A DNA stretch of 64,000 bases, from positions 62,001 through 126,000 of the forward strand of contig NZ_VDHJ01000001.1 in assembly GCF_006334925.1 (NCBI RefSeq). The letters are read 5' to 3'. Source of the stretch: Corynebacterium tapiri (lineage in GTDB: Bacteria > Actinomycetota > Actinomycetes > Mycobacteriales > Mycobacteriaceae). The position numbers and the translations under genes are program-made. Positions 34,483 to 43,780 of the stretch are shown in pieces; position 1 is the stretch's first letter; the number at the start of each line of letters is the position of its first letter. The notes under the pieces are model-generated. The model did not search any database and had not been told where the DNA came from. It was given only the letters and a program-made list of their open reading frames with translations.

Positions 34483-35188
34483 GAGTTGTCGAGCCATCCT
34501 GGGTGGTTACTCCGCGATCGCCGCGGCCACTGGCCCAGCGGACCAGTCCTGGCAGTGAACCCGTAATAACGGTGTCCTCCTCGCCTTCATGCACCGCCAA
34601 CTTCTCTCCGGTATCGGTGTTGAGCAGTACCAAGCCATGACCAGTGTCGCTCTTTGCCCACTTGCCCAGGATCTCGGGTAACAGAGTGCGCAAAATGACG
34701 TCGGGAATGTCAGAGAACGTCGCATCCACATCGAGGTCAACCGAGTGAATCCATACCTCGCGGGCACGCATCCAGAATGTCTCGGCCATGTCGACTTCTC
34801 GACCCTGAGCGGTAGTCACAGTGTGGGAAAACGCCGTTTCAGGGGCATCGCGCCAGGCCACATCGAGACGAACCAACGTATGGTCATGCAGATTGCGCAG
34901 GGCATCTGGGCGCAGCGTAGCCCCGTGGGCGATCTCCTCGTTGCGTGCTTCCGGGGAAGCGTACATCGGGGTTTTTACCCCTGTCGTGGCCCAATTTACC
35001 AGGTTCACCAGTGCGTTGGCGTTATACGCCACATGCGCGATGAGAGTGGCGCGGTCCCAACCGTCGAGAAGCGTCGGTTCGCTGAAGTCCTCATTGTCGA
35101 TAGAGGAGAGCTGCCCCGAGTACAGGGCAGTGCCGCGACGAACGAGGTCGAGCCGTTGTTCGAGAGAGAGGTCGTGAAATGACGTCAT
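34460..35188 (-). CDS. Mycothiol-dependent maleylpyruvate isomerase
   Basis: A 242-residue DinB-fold enzyme that isomerises maleylpyruvate to fumarylpyruvate with mycothiol as cofactor. The zinc site is consistent with C. glutamicum MDMPI: the His in IAHVAYNANAL and the E-x3-H of REVWIHSVDLD. It is the third gene of the catabolic operon gentisate dioxygenase - fumarylpyruvate hydrolase - isomerase; its start overlaps the previous stop by one base (TAATG on the minus strand). It completes the conversion of gentisate ring-cleavage product toward fumarate and pyruvate. Confidence 0.9.
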   Translation of the reverse strand: MTSFHDLSLEQRLDLVRRGTALYSGQLSSIDNEDFSEPTLLDGWDRATLIAHVAYNANALVNLVNWATTGVKTPMYASPEARNEEIAHGATLRPDALRNLHDHTLVRLDVAWRDAPETAFSHTVTTAQGREVDMAETFWMRAREVWIHSVDLDVDATFSDIPDVILRTLLPEILGKWAKSDTGHGLVLLNTDTGEKLAVHEGEEDTVITGSLPGLVRWASGRGDRGVTTQDGSTTPTPPRWL

Positions 35189-36015
35189 TACTCGAACACC
35201 GTGGTGTTGGCGATGTGGCCCAGGCCCTCGATCTCGACGCGGACGGTGTCGCCGTTGCCGATGTAGCGCTTGGGGTCGCGAGCGTGACCGACGCCGCCCG
35301 GGGTACCGGTGACAATCACGTCGCCAGCGTCCAGCGGATAGATGTGGGAGATGTACTCGATGAGCTTCTGCGGGCTGAAGACCAGATCATCGGTCGGGGT
35401 GGTCTGTACCTTCTCCTCACCGAGGTAGGTGGCCAGCTCGCCGCCGAAGGTGAAGGAGTCCGGGGTGGTCAGCCAGGGGCCGAAGCCGGAGGACTTCTCC
35501 AGGGACTTACCCTGGTGCCACTGCAGGGTGCGGTACTGGTAGTCGCGGGTGGTGTAGTCGTTCATGATGGCGTAGCCGGCGATGTAGTCGTTGGCCTCAG
35601 CCTCGGACACGCGACGAGCGCGCTTGCCGATGATCACTGCCAGCTCGCCCTCCCAGTCCAGGGCACCAGCGGCATAGTCCGGGACCTTGACCTCATCGTA
35701 TGGCCCGGTCAAAGCGTCCGGGAACTTCACAAACAGGGTCGGGTGCTCCGGGAGCTCGCGCCCCATCTCCTTGATGTGATTGGCGTAGTTCAGGCCAACG
35801 CACACGATCTTCTTCGGTGCCGGAACGACGGCGTCCAGCTCGTTCGGCTCAAAGGAAACCTGCTCGCCGGAGGCGTTGGCGGCCAGCTCGCGCCAGTTCT
35901 CCTGGGCGAGGAGATCACCGACGTTGGCGAAGCCCTCGATGATGACGGCGCTGTTCTCACCCTCCACGCGGGCGGCGTGGGTGGAGTTGTTCCTACGCAG
36001 AGTTGCAAGACGCAT
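35188..36015 (-). CDS. Fumarylpyruvate hydrolase
   Basis: A 275-residue FAH-superfamily hydrolase. The motif [13 protein letters not shown], the metal-binding Glu residues in [15 protein letters not shown], and [17 protein letters not shown] are typical of fumarylpyruvate and acylpyruvate hydrolases. It splits fumarylpyruvate into fumarate and pyruvate, the last step of the gentisate route. It sits between gentisate dioxygenase (6-bp gap) and the isomerase. Confidence 0.9.
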   Translation of the reverse strand: MRLATLRRNNSTHAARVEGENSAVIIEGFANVGDLLAQENWRELAANASGEQVSFEPNELDAVVPAPKKIVCVGLNYANHIKEMGRELPEHPTLFVKFPDALTGPYDEVKVPDYAAGALDWEGELAVIIGKRARRVSEAEANDYIAGYAIMNDYTTRDYQYRTLQWHQGKSLEKSSGFGPWLTTPDSFTFGGELATYLGEEKVQTTPTDDLVFSPQKLIEYISHIYPLDAGDVIVTGTPGGVGHARDPKRYIGNGDTVRVEIEGLGHIANTTVFE

Positions 36016-36021
36016 AGCTGT

Positions 36022-37140
36022 TTAAATTCCTTCCGGGTTGAAAGTGCGATTGAGATCGAGCTTTTCAAAGATTGGGTGATCACTGAAGCAGAAGAGGTCA
36101 GCACCCTCGCTGCCTGCGGCGATATGCCAGGGCTTCCACGACGGTACGTTGACCACGTCACCGCGCTTGAGCTCGAAGGTTTTCTCACCAATAAAGGCGG
36201 TAGCCGAACCTTCGAAAACCTGGAACACGCGGTTACCCACCTCGTGCAAAGTCTTGGTCACCGCATCAGGGCGCAGGCGGTGGAACTCAGCACGAATGGT
36301 AGGCATGACATCGCTACCGGTAGTGGGGTTGGTAAAGCGGATTGCAGCGTGGCCAGGGGAGACTACGCCGGGGAAGCCGGCATCCTCCAGAGCGAGCTGC
36401 TCGCTCAGAGCGCGATCGGTGAACTCCCAGGCGTAGCGACCAATGGGGGAGGCTGCGCGTGCTCCCGGATAGGCAACAGGGCGTAGCCCCGGATGGGCCC
36501 ACAAGCGCTCCGAGCGAGAGTGCTCTGGGGTTGATTCGTCTGTCAGGCGCTCTGTGCCGTATTCGAAAAAGCCAGTGTCCATCTGGCGAGCAAAGGGTAT
36601 ATCCAAGCCATCGAGCCAAGCCATCGGCTCCGTGGCGATGTTGTGGTGGCCGTGATAGGCCCAACCTGGGGTGAGCAGGAAATCACCGCGGCGCATGGGC
36701 ACTGCGTCGCCGTTGACAACTGTCCACACGCCTTCGCCCTCGATGACGAAGCGGAAAGCATTCTGGGAATGTCGGTGCTCCGGGGCGTTTTCCCCAGGGG
36801 CGAGATATTGGATGGCTGCCCACAGGGTGGGAGCGATGTAGGTGGGGCCGCCAAGACCGGGGTTGGCCAACCCGAGCGCACGACGCTCGCCGCCACGGCC
36901 GACGGGGACGAGTTCACCCGAACGCTGGGCGATGGAGTACAACTCCTCCCAATCCCAACGGTGAGCAACTGCATCGGGCTCCGGATGATTCGGCATGAGG
37001 TTGCCGATCTGGCGCCACAACGGTTTGAGATGCAGCTGCTCCATGCGGTCATACATCGCGTTGAGCTCGCGTTCCTCTTCGGGCGTGGGCTCAGGCACTT
37101 GGGGTGCGACATGGGTGGTCGAGTAATCGTTCTCGTTCAC
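36022..37140 (-). CDS. Gentisate 1,2-dioxygenase
   Basis: A 372-residue bicupin Fe(II) dioxygenase that cleaves gentisate to maleylpyruvate. The first cupin holds the iron ligands in EHRHSQNAFRFVIEG (about residue 119-133) and GDFLLTPGWAYHGHHN. The second cupin has VGNRVFQVFEG and GDVVNVPSWKPWH. The start is GTG 37140 after an AGGTGAGG Shine-Dalgarno. It is the first gene of the catabolic operon, with an IclR operator about 81 bp upstream. Confidence 0.92.
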   Translation of the reverse strand: MNENDYSTTHVAPQVPEPTPEEERELNAMYDRMEQLHLKPLWRQIGNLMPNHPEPDAVAHRWDWEELYSIAQRSGELVPVGRGGERRALGLANPGLGGPTYIAPTLWAAIQYLAPGENAPEHRHSQNAFRFVIEGEGVWTVVNGDAVPMRRGDFLLTPGWAYHGHHNIATEPMAWLDGLDIPFARQMDTGFFEYGTERLTDESTPEHSRSERLWAHPGLRPVAYPGARAASPIGRYAWEFTDRALSEQLALEDAGFPGVVSPGHAAIRFTNPTTGSDVMPTIRAEFHRLRPDAVTKTLHEVGNRVFQVFEGSATAFIGEKTFELKRGDVVNVPSWKPWHIAAGSEGADLFCFSDHPIFEKLDLNRTFNPEGI

Positions 37141-37220
37141 AAAGCCTCACCTCTCCTCACTGATCGTATGGGTGTGGTGTGTCACAGAACGTATGTAAGA
37201 CTTTCGGGGGCCTCAATTGC

Positions 37221-37237
37221 ATTCCATATAGCGGAAA
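37221..37237. promoter_or_regulatory. IclR-type operator of the gentisate operon
   Basis: ATTCCATATAGCGGAAA matches the C. glutamicum GenR pattern ATTCC-N7-GGAAT as I recall it, with one terminal mismatch. The same 17-mer with one change occurs as the complement of 38059-38075. It lies between the regulator gene and gentisate dioxygenase. Confidence 0.7.
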
Positions 37238-37261
37238 ATCAGGGGCATGTTGGGGGTGATT

Positions 37262-38050
37262 TCACCCCCACTTGTGATCTGTATCGGGCGTTGATCTGTG
37301 GATAAGCCTCCGGTTGAGATCTCGCACATGCCTCAAAAGCGTGGTTGTACTGAGCTTTTGCGACTTGGGAAATCGGGAAGACGGGGAGGCGATAGACAGG
37401 GCGCCAACGATGTCTCCCAGGTCATTTTTTAGGCACGCCCCGACAGCGGATACGTCGCTTTCGTAAAGCCCTCGATTTACGGCAATGCCGCTCTGGCGAA
37501 TCCGGTGGAGTTGGCGTCTGAAGTCGGTGAAAGGCTCATCGGCCATGTCGGGATATAGCCGACGAAGCTCGACTTGAGAGAGCTCTGCGAGCATCGCCCT
37601 GCCACCCGAATTGAGTTCAGCAGGCATGACTTGCCCTCTTCTGGACCCCACGCGGACGGGGGCGGTGCCCTCGACTGAGTGTAAGAAGTGGCATGTCCCC
37701 TCGGTCAGGATCATGAGATGGCAGGTTTCGCCACATTCAGTGGCGATGGCGTGCATATAGGGGGAGGCGGCCTCGACCAGGGCACGGCCTACCCCAGGGC
37801 GCAGTGGGGGTGCGCCTAAAGCTGGCCCGGGCAAATAGGAGCGGGACTCGGTGCGGACTGCGAATCCCCTGTACACCAGCATTGCCATCGAGCGGTGCAC
37901 TGTTGAAGGGGAAATTCCGAATCTCCGCGCTGCGGTGGAGATGGTTACCTCTCCGTGGGAGCGCAACAAAGTAACCAGCGCGAGAGCTAGATCGACGGAC
38001 TGAAGATAGTCCTTGGGGGTTGTGCCGTGGATGGGGGTGTTGAGATTCAT
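37262..38050 (-). CDS. genR: IclR family regulator of 3-hydroxybenzoate/gentisate genes
   Basis: A 262-residue IclR protein. The winged helix-turn-helix occupies about 20-75 (VTISTAARRFGISPSTVHRSM at the core) and the effector domain about 90-250 (GETCHLMILTEG, GGRAMLAELS). The start is ATG 38050 with AAAGAGAG just upstream; the open frame extends further but into the operator. It sits between the two target units, as GenR does in C. glutamicum, where it represses and activates them in response to 3-hydroxybenzoate and gentisate. Confidence 0.85.
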   Translation of the reverse strand: MNLNTPIHGTTPKDYLQSVDLALALVTLLRSHGEVTISTAARRFGISPSTVHRSMAMLVYRGFAVRTESRSYLPGPALGAPPLRPGVGRALVEAASPYMHAIATECGETCHLMILTEGTCHFLHSVEGTAPVRVGSRRGQVMPAELNSGGRAMLAELSQVELRRLYPDMADEPFTDFRRQLHRIRQSGIAVNRGLYESDVSAVGACLKNDLGDIVGALSIASPSSRFPKSQKLSTTTLLRHVRDLNRRLIHRSTPDTDHKWG

Positions 38051-38058
38051 GGACTCTC

Positions 38059-38075
38059 TTTCCGCTATGTGGAAT
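38059..38075. promoter_or_regulatory. IclR-type operator between genR and the uptake/hydroxylase genes
   Basis: TTTCCGCTATGTGGAAT; on the opposite strand ATTCCACATAGCGGAAA, which differs from the operator at 37221-37237 at a single base. It lies 8 bp upstream of genR and 39 bp upstream of the transporter start. Confidence 0.7.
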
Positions 38076-38114
38076 TCCTTTGATGGTAACCCCTGACACC
38101 CGAAGTATGTGTGC

Positions 38115-39371
38115 ATGACCCAGACCACATCTAGAGCTTCGGGCCTCACCATCCTCGGTGCGTCCGGACGCAACCTCGCAGCCGTCCTCCTCGGTTGGTT
38201 CTTTGTCATCTTCGACGGGTACGACCTCATCGTCTATGGCACTGTCCAGGCGAAACTGATGCAGGAGTGGGGGCTGTCCCCAGCGCAGGCAGGAACGCTT
38301 GGGTCTATGGCCTTCATCGGAATGGTTATCGGAGCAGTCACCGTCGGACGTCTATCGGACCGAGTAGGACGAAAAACCGCAGTTATTGGTTCCGTGGTCG
38401 TTCTGTCCATCTTCACCCTGTTGTGTGGACTGGCTCCATCTGCCGCAGTGTTCGGTCTCTGCCGGTTGATTGCCGGCATCGGCTTGGGCGGATTGGTTCC
38501 CTCTGTGAACGCGATGGTTGCTGACCTCGTCCCCAAGGACAAGCTGTCTGCCTGGTCGACCGTCATGATGTCGGGCGTTCCGCTGGGCGGTTCCATTGCC
38601 GCGTTGCTGGCTCAAGTCATCGTTCCCAGCCATGAAGAGCACGGCTGGCGCATCATGTTCTTCCTTGCGCTCATCCCCATCCTCATCGGTTTGCCTTTGG
38701 CGATGCGTCTGATCCCTTCGGACAAAGCGATCGCTGTCCAAAACAATCGAGCCCAGCACAAGGGGAAAACTGCAGGCTTCTCGGCGCTTTTTAGCCCGGG
38801 TTTAGCTCCCATCACTGTGATGTTCACGGTTGCTACCTTTGTCACCTTGTTGGCCTGGTATGGCCTGGGGACCTGGCTGCCAAAACTGATGATGGATCAG
38901 GGATACAACCTTGGCGCGTCCCTGAACTTCGCCTTAGCGCTCAACCTGGGCGCAGTGGCTGGTTCGGTGATCACGGCGTGGGCAGGAGACAGGTTCGGGC
39001 CTTTGGCATCGGGAACTGTCGCCGCGCTGCTTGCTGGTCTTGCCCTGCTAAGCCTGCTCGCGACCCCATCGACAGTGGCGATCTACGTCATTCTCATCCT
39101 GGCCGGTGTGGGAACGCATGGTACTCAGATCCTGATCATTGCAGCGATTTCCCGTTTCTACCCGAGCGAACTACGGGGTACGGGCCTGGGATGGGCCCTG
39201 GGAATGGGGCGCATCGGTGCAGTCCTGGCGCCCCAGTTGGCAGGGCTTCTTCTCGGATGGGGCTTGGGGCCCACATCCAACTACCTCATGTTCGCCGTCG
39301 CGGCCTTGTTGTCCTCTGGGTGTCTGCTCGTACTTATGCGACTCCAGCGCACTCGCCGCAATCGAACTTAA
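38115..39371 (+). CDS. genK: Aromatic acid:H+ symporter (AAHS family)
   Basis: A 418-residue MFS transporter with 12 helices. The AAHS signature FVIFDGYDLIVYG in helix 1 holds the acidic residue needed for transport, and the loop GRLSDRVGRKTAVIG is conserved. In C. glutamicum the equivalent protein imports gentisate and 3-hydroxybenzoate. It is the first gene of the rightward unit, 30 bp before the hydroxylase, and is divergent from genR. Confidence 0.88.
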   Translation: MTQTTSRASGLTILGASGRNLAAVLLGWFFVIFDGYDLIVYGTVQAKLMQEWGLSPAQAGTLGSMAFIGMVIGAVTVGRLSDRVGRKTAVIGSVVVLSIFTLLCGLAPSAAVFGLCRLIAGIGLGGLVPSVNAMVADLVPKDKLSAWSTVMMSGVPLGGSIAALLAQVIVPSHEEHGWRIMFFLALIPILIGLPLAMRLIPSDKAIAVQNNRAQHKGKTAGFSALFSPGLAPITVMFTVATFVTLLAWYGLGTWLPKLMMDQGYNLGASLNFALALNLGAVAGSVITAWAGDRFGPLASGTVAALLAGLALLSLLATPSTVAIYVILILAGVGTHGTQILIIAAISRFYPSELRGTGLGWALGMGRIGAVLAPQLAGLLLGWGLGPTSNYLMFAVAALLSSGCLLVLMRLQRTRRNRT

Positions 39372-39401
39372 GAAAAACCTCTCACTTTTAAGGAGCACAG
39401 C

Positions 39402-40748
39402 ATGACTACGACGTCTGAACTCAAGGGACAACGCATCATCATCTCCGGAGGCGGCATTGGCGGGGCCTCGGGCGCACTGGCGTTGGCGCTACGTGGTGCG
39501 GAAGTCACGTTGTACGAACAGCACGCCGAATTCAAGGAAGTGGGAGCCGGGCTGCAGATCGGTCCTCACGGCGTCAAGATGCTTCGTCAGTGGGGACTAG
39601 CTGATGAAGCAATCTCCGCAGGCTACTTGCCTAAGCACATGCAGTTTCGTGATGCAGTAACCGCAGAGCAAATCCTGTCGATGGACTTTGGAGAAGAATT
39701 CCGGGAGCACTACGGGGAGCCCTACCTGGTGATCCATCGTTCTGACCTGCTCAATCTCCTCGTTGATGCTGCGCGAAAAGCTGGCGCTCGCCTAGTCAAC
39801 AGCGTGAAGGTAATAGACGGCAGAGATGAAGGGGACCACGTCTCGGTCGATATCCAGGATTGTGCATCTCAAGAGGTCTCGACAGTCACAGCTGACGTCC
39901 TCGTTGGCTTTGATGGCACTCACTCAGTGTTGAGAAAAAAGCTTGTCGACGACGATCCTGTTCCCTCGGCTTATGTTGCCTACCGGGGGACCTCATCGCT
40001 TCCCGACGATCCCGAGATGGCGGGTTTGGAATCAGTCGTTGGTTACATCGGTCCTCGTTGTCACTTCATCCAGTACCCGCTTCGGGGAGGGGAGCTTCTC
40101 AATCAGGTAGCCGTGTTCCAGTCGCCGCGCTACCTGGAATCCTTGATGAAGGGCCAAGAAGCACCGGACGATTGGGGCAACAACGATGAATTCCGCGATG
40201 CATTTGGCCACACCAGCGAGAAGATTCAGGGACGTCTTTCCCACATGTGGTTGGACAAGTGGTGGCAGATGGCGGATCGCGACCCCCTGACCGATTGGGT
40301 GGTTAGTGATCGCATCATCGTGATGGGGGATGCCGCTCACCCACCCCTGCAATACATCGCTTCCGGAGCAATTATGGCGATGGAAGATGCTGAGACGCTA
40401 GCGCAGTACGCGGCTGACAATGCCCGGTCTGGGTCAGTTCACTGGGGAACGGTACTGCGCGAAGTCTCTGACGAGCGCGTCCCGCGTTGCACTCGCATTC
40501 AGTTGACCTCGCGGTTATGGGGAGAGCTCTGGCACGTAGATGGCATTGCGCGCCACGTACGCAACGAGACGTTCCGTATGGCACAGCGGCATGGTTGGTT
40601 CCACTACGCGGACTGGTTGTGGAATTACGACCCGGCACGTCGGGAATACCTCACCGACCCCTCCAAGGGGCAGTTACCTGCAGCGCTACGCGACTGGGAA
40701 TACAACCTGACCACGATCGCCCGCCAGGCAGACAAGCTCACGGTCTAG
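39402..40748 (+). CDS. genH: 3-hydroxybenzoate 6-hydroxylase
   Basis: A 448-residue group A flavoprotein monooxygenase that converts 3-hydroxybenzoate to gentisate with NADH and O2. The FAD Rossmann loop is SGGGIGG (15-21), the DG motif is VGFDGTHS, and [15 protein letters not shown] binds FAD phosphate. An AAGGAG lies 8 nt upstream of the ATG. Together with genK it feeds the gentisate operon. Its stop interlocks with that of the second pth gene (CTAG, 40745-40748). Confidence 0.9.
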   Translation: MTTTSELKGQRIIISGGGIGGASGALALALRGAEVTLYEQHAEFKEVGAGLQIGPHGVKMLRQWGLADEAISAGYLPKHMQFRDAVTAEQILSMDFGEEFREHYGEPYLVIHRSDLLNLLVDAARKAGARLVNSVKVIDGRDEGDHVSVDIQDCASQEVSTVTADVLVGFDGTHSVLRKKLVDDDPVPSAYVAYRGTSSLPDDPEMAGLESVVGYIGPRCHFIQYPLRGGELLNQVAVFQSPRYLESLMKGQEAPDDWGNNDEFRDAFGHTSEKIQGRLSHMWLDKWWQMADRDPLTDWVVSDRIIVMGDAAHPPLQYIASGAIMAMEDAETLAQYAADNARSGSVHWGTVLREVSDERVPRCTRIQLTSRLWGELWHVDGIARHVRNETFRMAQRHGWFHYADWLWNYDPARREYLTDPSKGQLPAALRDWEYNLTTIARQADKLTV

Positions 40749-41290
40749 AGCTCAGTTGCCAGACGCTCAACTTCATCGGCAGCGTCTGCCGCCATGATTG
40801 AGAGCTCGATGCGCTCCTTGGCACTAAACGGCTTGAGCACAAACACCGACGGGTCCATGCGGCCCGGAGGCCGGCCGATTCCCAGGCTCACGCGGTGGTA
40901 ATCGCGCGTGCCCAAAGCAGAGCTGATGGACTTTAGGCCGTTGTGTCCCTTGTCCCCGCCGCCCAGACGATGGCGGACTGTGCCTAGGTCGAGCTCCAAT
41001 TCGTCGTGAAGCACCACGAGATCAGCGGGGGAGCAGCCGAAGTAATCCGCGAGAGCCTTGACCGGGCCACCCGACAGATTCATGTAACTGCGGGTGCGGG
41101 CAGCGATGATCGTTCGCCCGGGGGTGTGCAGGCGAGCGCACTCGGTGTTGGTCCGCTTATGCGCGCTGAGGCGAGCCTGGTGGCGCGACAAGAGCTCGTC
41201 GAGAACCGAGACGCCCGCGTTGTGCCGAGTGTTCTCGTACTTCGGTCCGGGGTTGCCGAGCGCAATGACTAGGAGGTCGCTAGAAGTCAC
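40745..41290 (-). CDS. pth: Peptidyl-tRNA hydrolase (second copy)
   Basis: A 181-residue Pth. It carries [12 protein letters not shown] with the catalytic His, [10 protein letters not shown], and the HDELELDLG motif with the catalytic Asp, plus [11 protein letters not shown]. It is about as distant from the copy at 32920-33495 as different paralogs usually are. The GTG at 41290 gives a normal-length N-terminus ([10 protein letters not shown]). No Shine-Dalgarno is seen, and a strong hairpin ends 11 bp upstream, between rplY and this gene, which may limit or attenuate its expression. Confidence 0.9.
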   Translation of the reverse strand: MTSSDLLVIALGNPGPKYENTRHNAGVSVLDELLSRHQARLSAHKRTNTECARLHTPGRTIIAARTRSYMNLSGGPVKALADYFGCSPADLVVLHDELELDLGTVRHRLGGGDKGHNGLKSISSALGTRDYHRVSLGIGRPPGRMDPSVFVLKPFSAKERIELSIMAADAADEVERLATEL

Positions 41291-41301
41291 AGTGCACAAG
41301 C

Positions 41302-41339
41302 TTAAGCCCCCGCCACGAATCAACGCGACGGGGGCTTAA
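41302..41339 (-). terminator. Hairpin between rplY and pth
   Basis: The perfect 11-bp arms TTAAGCCCCCG (41302-41312) and CGGGGGCTTAA (41329-41339) follow the rplY stop on the minus strand. There is no T-run. It probably ends most rplY transcripts and sits directly in front of the pth start. Confidence 0.65.
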
Positions 41340-41357
41340 CAAGCCACTAGAGAGTGC

Positions 41358-42014
41358 TTAGCTCTCCTCGGACTGAGAGGACTCCTCGGTGGCCTCGACC
41401 TCGGACGGATCCTCCGGGGCGCCTTCCTCGACAGCCTCGGCCTCTTCGCCCTCCTCCGGCACGTCCGGAATCTCTTCCTCGGTGACGTTGATGACGAGGG
41501 TATCCTCCTCGGCCAGCAGGGTGCAGGCGTCCGGCAGGGTCAGCTCGCCAGCGGTGATCTGAGTGCCGATCTCCAGGCCCTCGACGTTGACGGTCAGCTC
41601 TTCCGGAATCTTCAGCGCGTCGACCTCGACCAGGATGGAGTCGACGTCCTGCAGCAGCTGAGCACCCGGGGCAACCTCGCCCTCGGTGATGATCGGGACC
41701 TCGACCTCGACCTTCTCGCCACGCTTAATGGCCAGCAGGTCGATGTGGTCGATGTCCAGGGTCAGAACGTTCTGGTCAACGTGCTTGACCATAGCCAGGT
41801 GCTGCTCACCCTCGATCTCGAGCTCGAGGACGGCATTGACGCCATCGTTACGCACCAGGGCGGTCATCTCGAGCAGGTCCACGTGGAAGTGGATCGGGTC
41901 GATGCCGTGTCCGTAGAGAACACCGGGCAGGCGCCAATCGCGACGCAGACGGCGGGAAGCACCCTTGCCGAACTCGGTACGGTTCTCAGCCTTGATCACA
42001 GGGGTCTGTGCCAT
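41358..42014 (-). CDS. rplY: 50S ribosomal protein L25/Ctc
   Basis: A 218-residue long-form L25 (CTC type). The N-terminal 5S rRNA-binding domain spans about 1-95 (EFGKGASRRLRRDWRLPGVLYGHG) and the TL5-like beta domain about 96-185. The last 35 residues are a very acidic tail, common in actinobacterial L25. AAAGGAG sits 9 nt before the ATG. The 200-bp upstream region holds a strong hairpin at 42073-42118. Confidence 0.93.
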   Translation of the reverse strand: MAQTPVIKAENRTEFGKGASRRLRRDWRLPGVLYGHGIDPIHFHVDLLEMTALVRNDGVNAVLELEIEGEQHLAMVKHVDQNVLTLDIDHIDLLAIKRGEKVEVEVPIITEGEVAPGAQLLQDVDSILVEVDALKIPEELTVNVEGLEIGTQITAGELTLPDACTLLAEEDTLVINVTEEEIPDVPEEGEEAEAVEEGAPEDPSEVEATEESSQSEES

Positions 42015-42072
42015 GACTTTTCTCCTTTGATAGTTGAGAATGTTGCGTTCTCGCGGCCGAGGGCAAGCACAA

Positions 42073-42118
42073 AAGCCTGCGACGGACTCGCGTGTTCTCG
42101 TCGAGTCATCGCAGGCTT
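42073..42118 (-). terminator. Strong hairpin between glpK and rplY
   Basis: The arms AAGCCTGCGA (42073-42082) and TCGCAGGCTT (42109-42118) are perfect, with an inner GACTCG/CGAGTC pair. On the minus strand it is followed by TTTTG. It likely terminates the glp operon; since it lies 59 bp upstream of rplY it could also act as a leader attenuator. Confidence 0.7.
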
Positions 42119-42214
42119 GAAAAGTAAGTCTGGATTTCATCATCGCGTCGATAACGGCTCACACATGGTGCGCCCTCGCCGAGACGGATCCAAGACTAGC
42201 AGCAGGCGGCGGGC

Positions 42215-43762
42215 CTAACCAAGTTGCAGTGTGGTGTCCTCGCCGGTCTTCCACCCGTAGGAGCGCTCCACGGCTCGGTTCCAATCGCGGTAGAGCTTGT
42301 CCACCTCCTCCTGGTCCATGGAGGGGTTCCAGACCTTGTCCACGGCACCGGTAGAGCGCACCGTCGATAGCTCATCCCAGTACCCCACCGCGAACCCGGC
42401 AGCAAAGGCTGCGCCCAGCGCGGTGGTTTCGATGACCTTGGGGCGAACGACGTCGACGCCGAGGATGTCCGCCTGGAACTGCATCAGCAGCTCATTAGAG
42501 ACCATGCCGCCATCGACGCGCAGGTTCTCGATCTCCATGCCGGAGCTTTCGACCATAGCGTCGAGGACCTCGCGAGTCTGGTAAGCCGTGGCTTCCAGAA
42601 CCGCGCGGGCCAGGTGATTGCGGTTGGAAAAGCGCGTCAGGCCGACGATCACACCGCGGGCGTCGGCACGCCAGCGGGGAGCGAAGAGACCGGAGAACGC
42701 TGGCACGATGTACACGCCGCCGTTGTCCTTGACCTCGCGGGCCATGTTTTCCACGGCGGGGGAGTTGGGGATCAGCTGGAGCTGGTCGCGCAACCACTGC
42801 ACGAGAGAACCGCCGATAGCCACCGAGCCTTCCAGTGCGTAGACGGGCTTCTGGTTTTCGATCTGGTAGCACACCGTCGTCAGCAGGCCATTATCGGAGA
42901 ACTGTGGGGTAGTTCCCGTGTTGAGCAGCATGAACAGGCCGGTTCCGTAGGTGTTCTTGGCCTCGCCCTCGCGGAAGCAGCCCTGGCCGAACATCGCTGC
43001 TTGCTGGTCGCCGAGAACCGCGCGGATTGGTACTCCAGAAAGCGAACCACGCTGGCGCACGGTGCCGAAGTCGCCCACCGAGGGGCGGATCTCCGGCAGG
43101 ATGCTCATCGGGATGTTCAGTTCTGCACAGAGTTCTTCGTCCCACTGCAAGGTCTTCAGATCCATGAGCAGGGTGCGCGACGCGTTGGTCACATCGGTGA
43201 CGTGCAGGGCGTCGCGATCACCGTCGCCCTGCGCACCGCCGGTCAGGTTCCACAACAGCCAGGTATCAATCGTGCCGAAGCACAGCTCCCCAGCCTCGGC
43301 CCGCTCGCGCGCGCCCTCGACGTTGTCCAGGATCCACATCAGGCGCGGACCAGCGGGGTAGGAATTGATCAGCAGGCCGGTGCGCTCAAGCCAGCGGTCC
43401 GGGCCCTCGTCGCCGACGAGTTCTTCGCAGATGTCGGTGGTGCGGGTGTCCTGCCAGACGATGGCGTTGTAGACGGGCTTGCCCGTGGAACGATCCCACA
43501 CGACGGTGGTCTCGCGCTGGTTGGTGATGCCCAGCGAGACGATGTCCGCGGGGGACAGGTCGCCGTCGGCAAGCGCCGCACCGACCGCACGACGAGTGTT
43601 GTGCCAGATCTCCTCGGGATCGTGCTCCACCCAGCCGGCCTCGGGCAGAATCTGCTCGTGCTCGAACTGGCCAGAGGCAACCAGCTGGCCGTCATGGTCG
43701 ACGATGACACAGCGGGTCGAGGTCGTTCCCTGGTCGATGGCAGCTACGTACTTTTGGGTCAT
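42215..43762 (-). CDS. glpK: Glycerol kinase
   Basis: A 515-residue FGGY-family kinase that phosphorylates glycerol to glycerol-3-phosphate. It has the N-terminal ATP loop [31 protein letters not shown], and the C-terminal [18 protein letters not shown] and [13 protein letters not shown] motifs. AAGGAG precedes the ATG by 9 nt. It is the last gene of glpD-glpF-glpK, 18 bp after glpF, and the hairpin at 42073 follows. Confidence 0.96.
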   Translation of the reverse strand: MTQKYVAAIDQGTTSTRCVIVDHDGQLVASGQFEHEQILPEAGWVEHDPEEIWHNTRRAVGAALADGDLSPADIVSLGITNQRETTVVWDRSTGKPVYNAIVWQDTRTTDICEELVGDEGPDRWLERTGLLINSYPAGPRLMWILDNVEGARERAEAGELCFGTIDTWLLWNLTGGAQGDGDRDALHVTDVTNASRTLLMDLKTLQWDEELCAELNIPMSILPEIRPSVGDFGTVRQRGSLSGVPIRAVLGDQQAAMFGQGCFREGEAKNTYGTGLFMLLNTGTTPQFSDNGLLTTVCYQIENQKPVYALEGSVAIGGSLVQWLRDQLQLIPNSPAVENMAREVKDNGGVYIVPAFSGLFAPRWRADARGVIVGLTRFSNRNHLARAVLEATAYQTREVLDAMVESSGMEIENLRVDGGMVSNELLMQFQADILGVDVVRPKVIETTALGAAFAAGFAVGYWDELSTVRSTGAVDKVWNPSMDQEEVDKLYRDWNRAVERSYGWKTGEDTTLQLG

Positions 43763-43780
43763 GTCTCAGAACTCCTTGAC

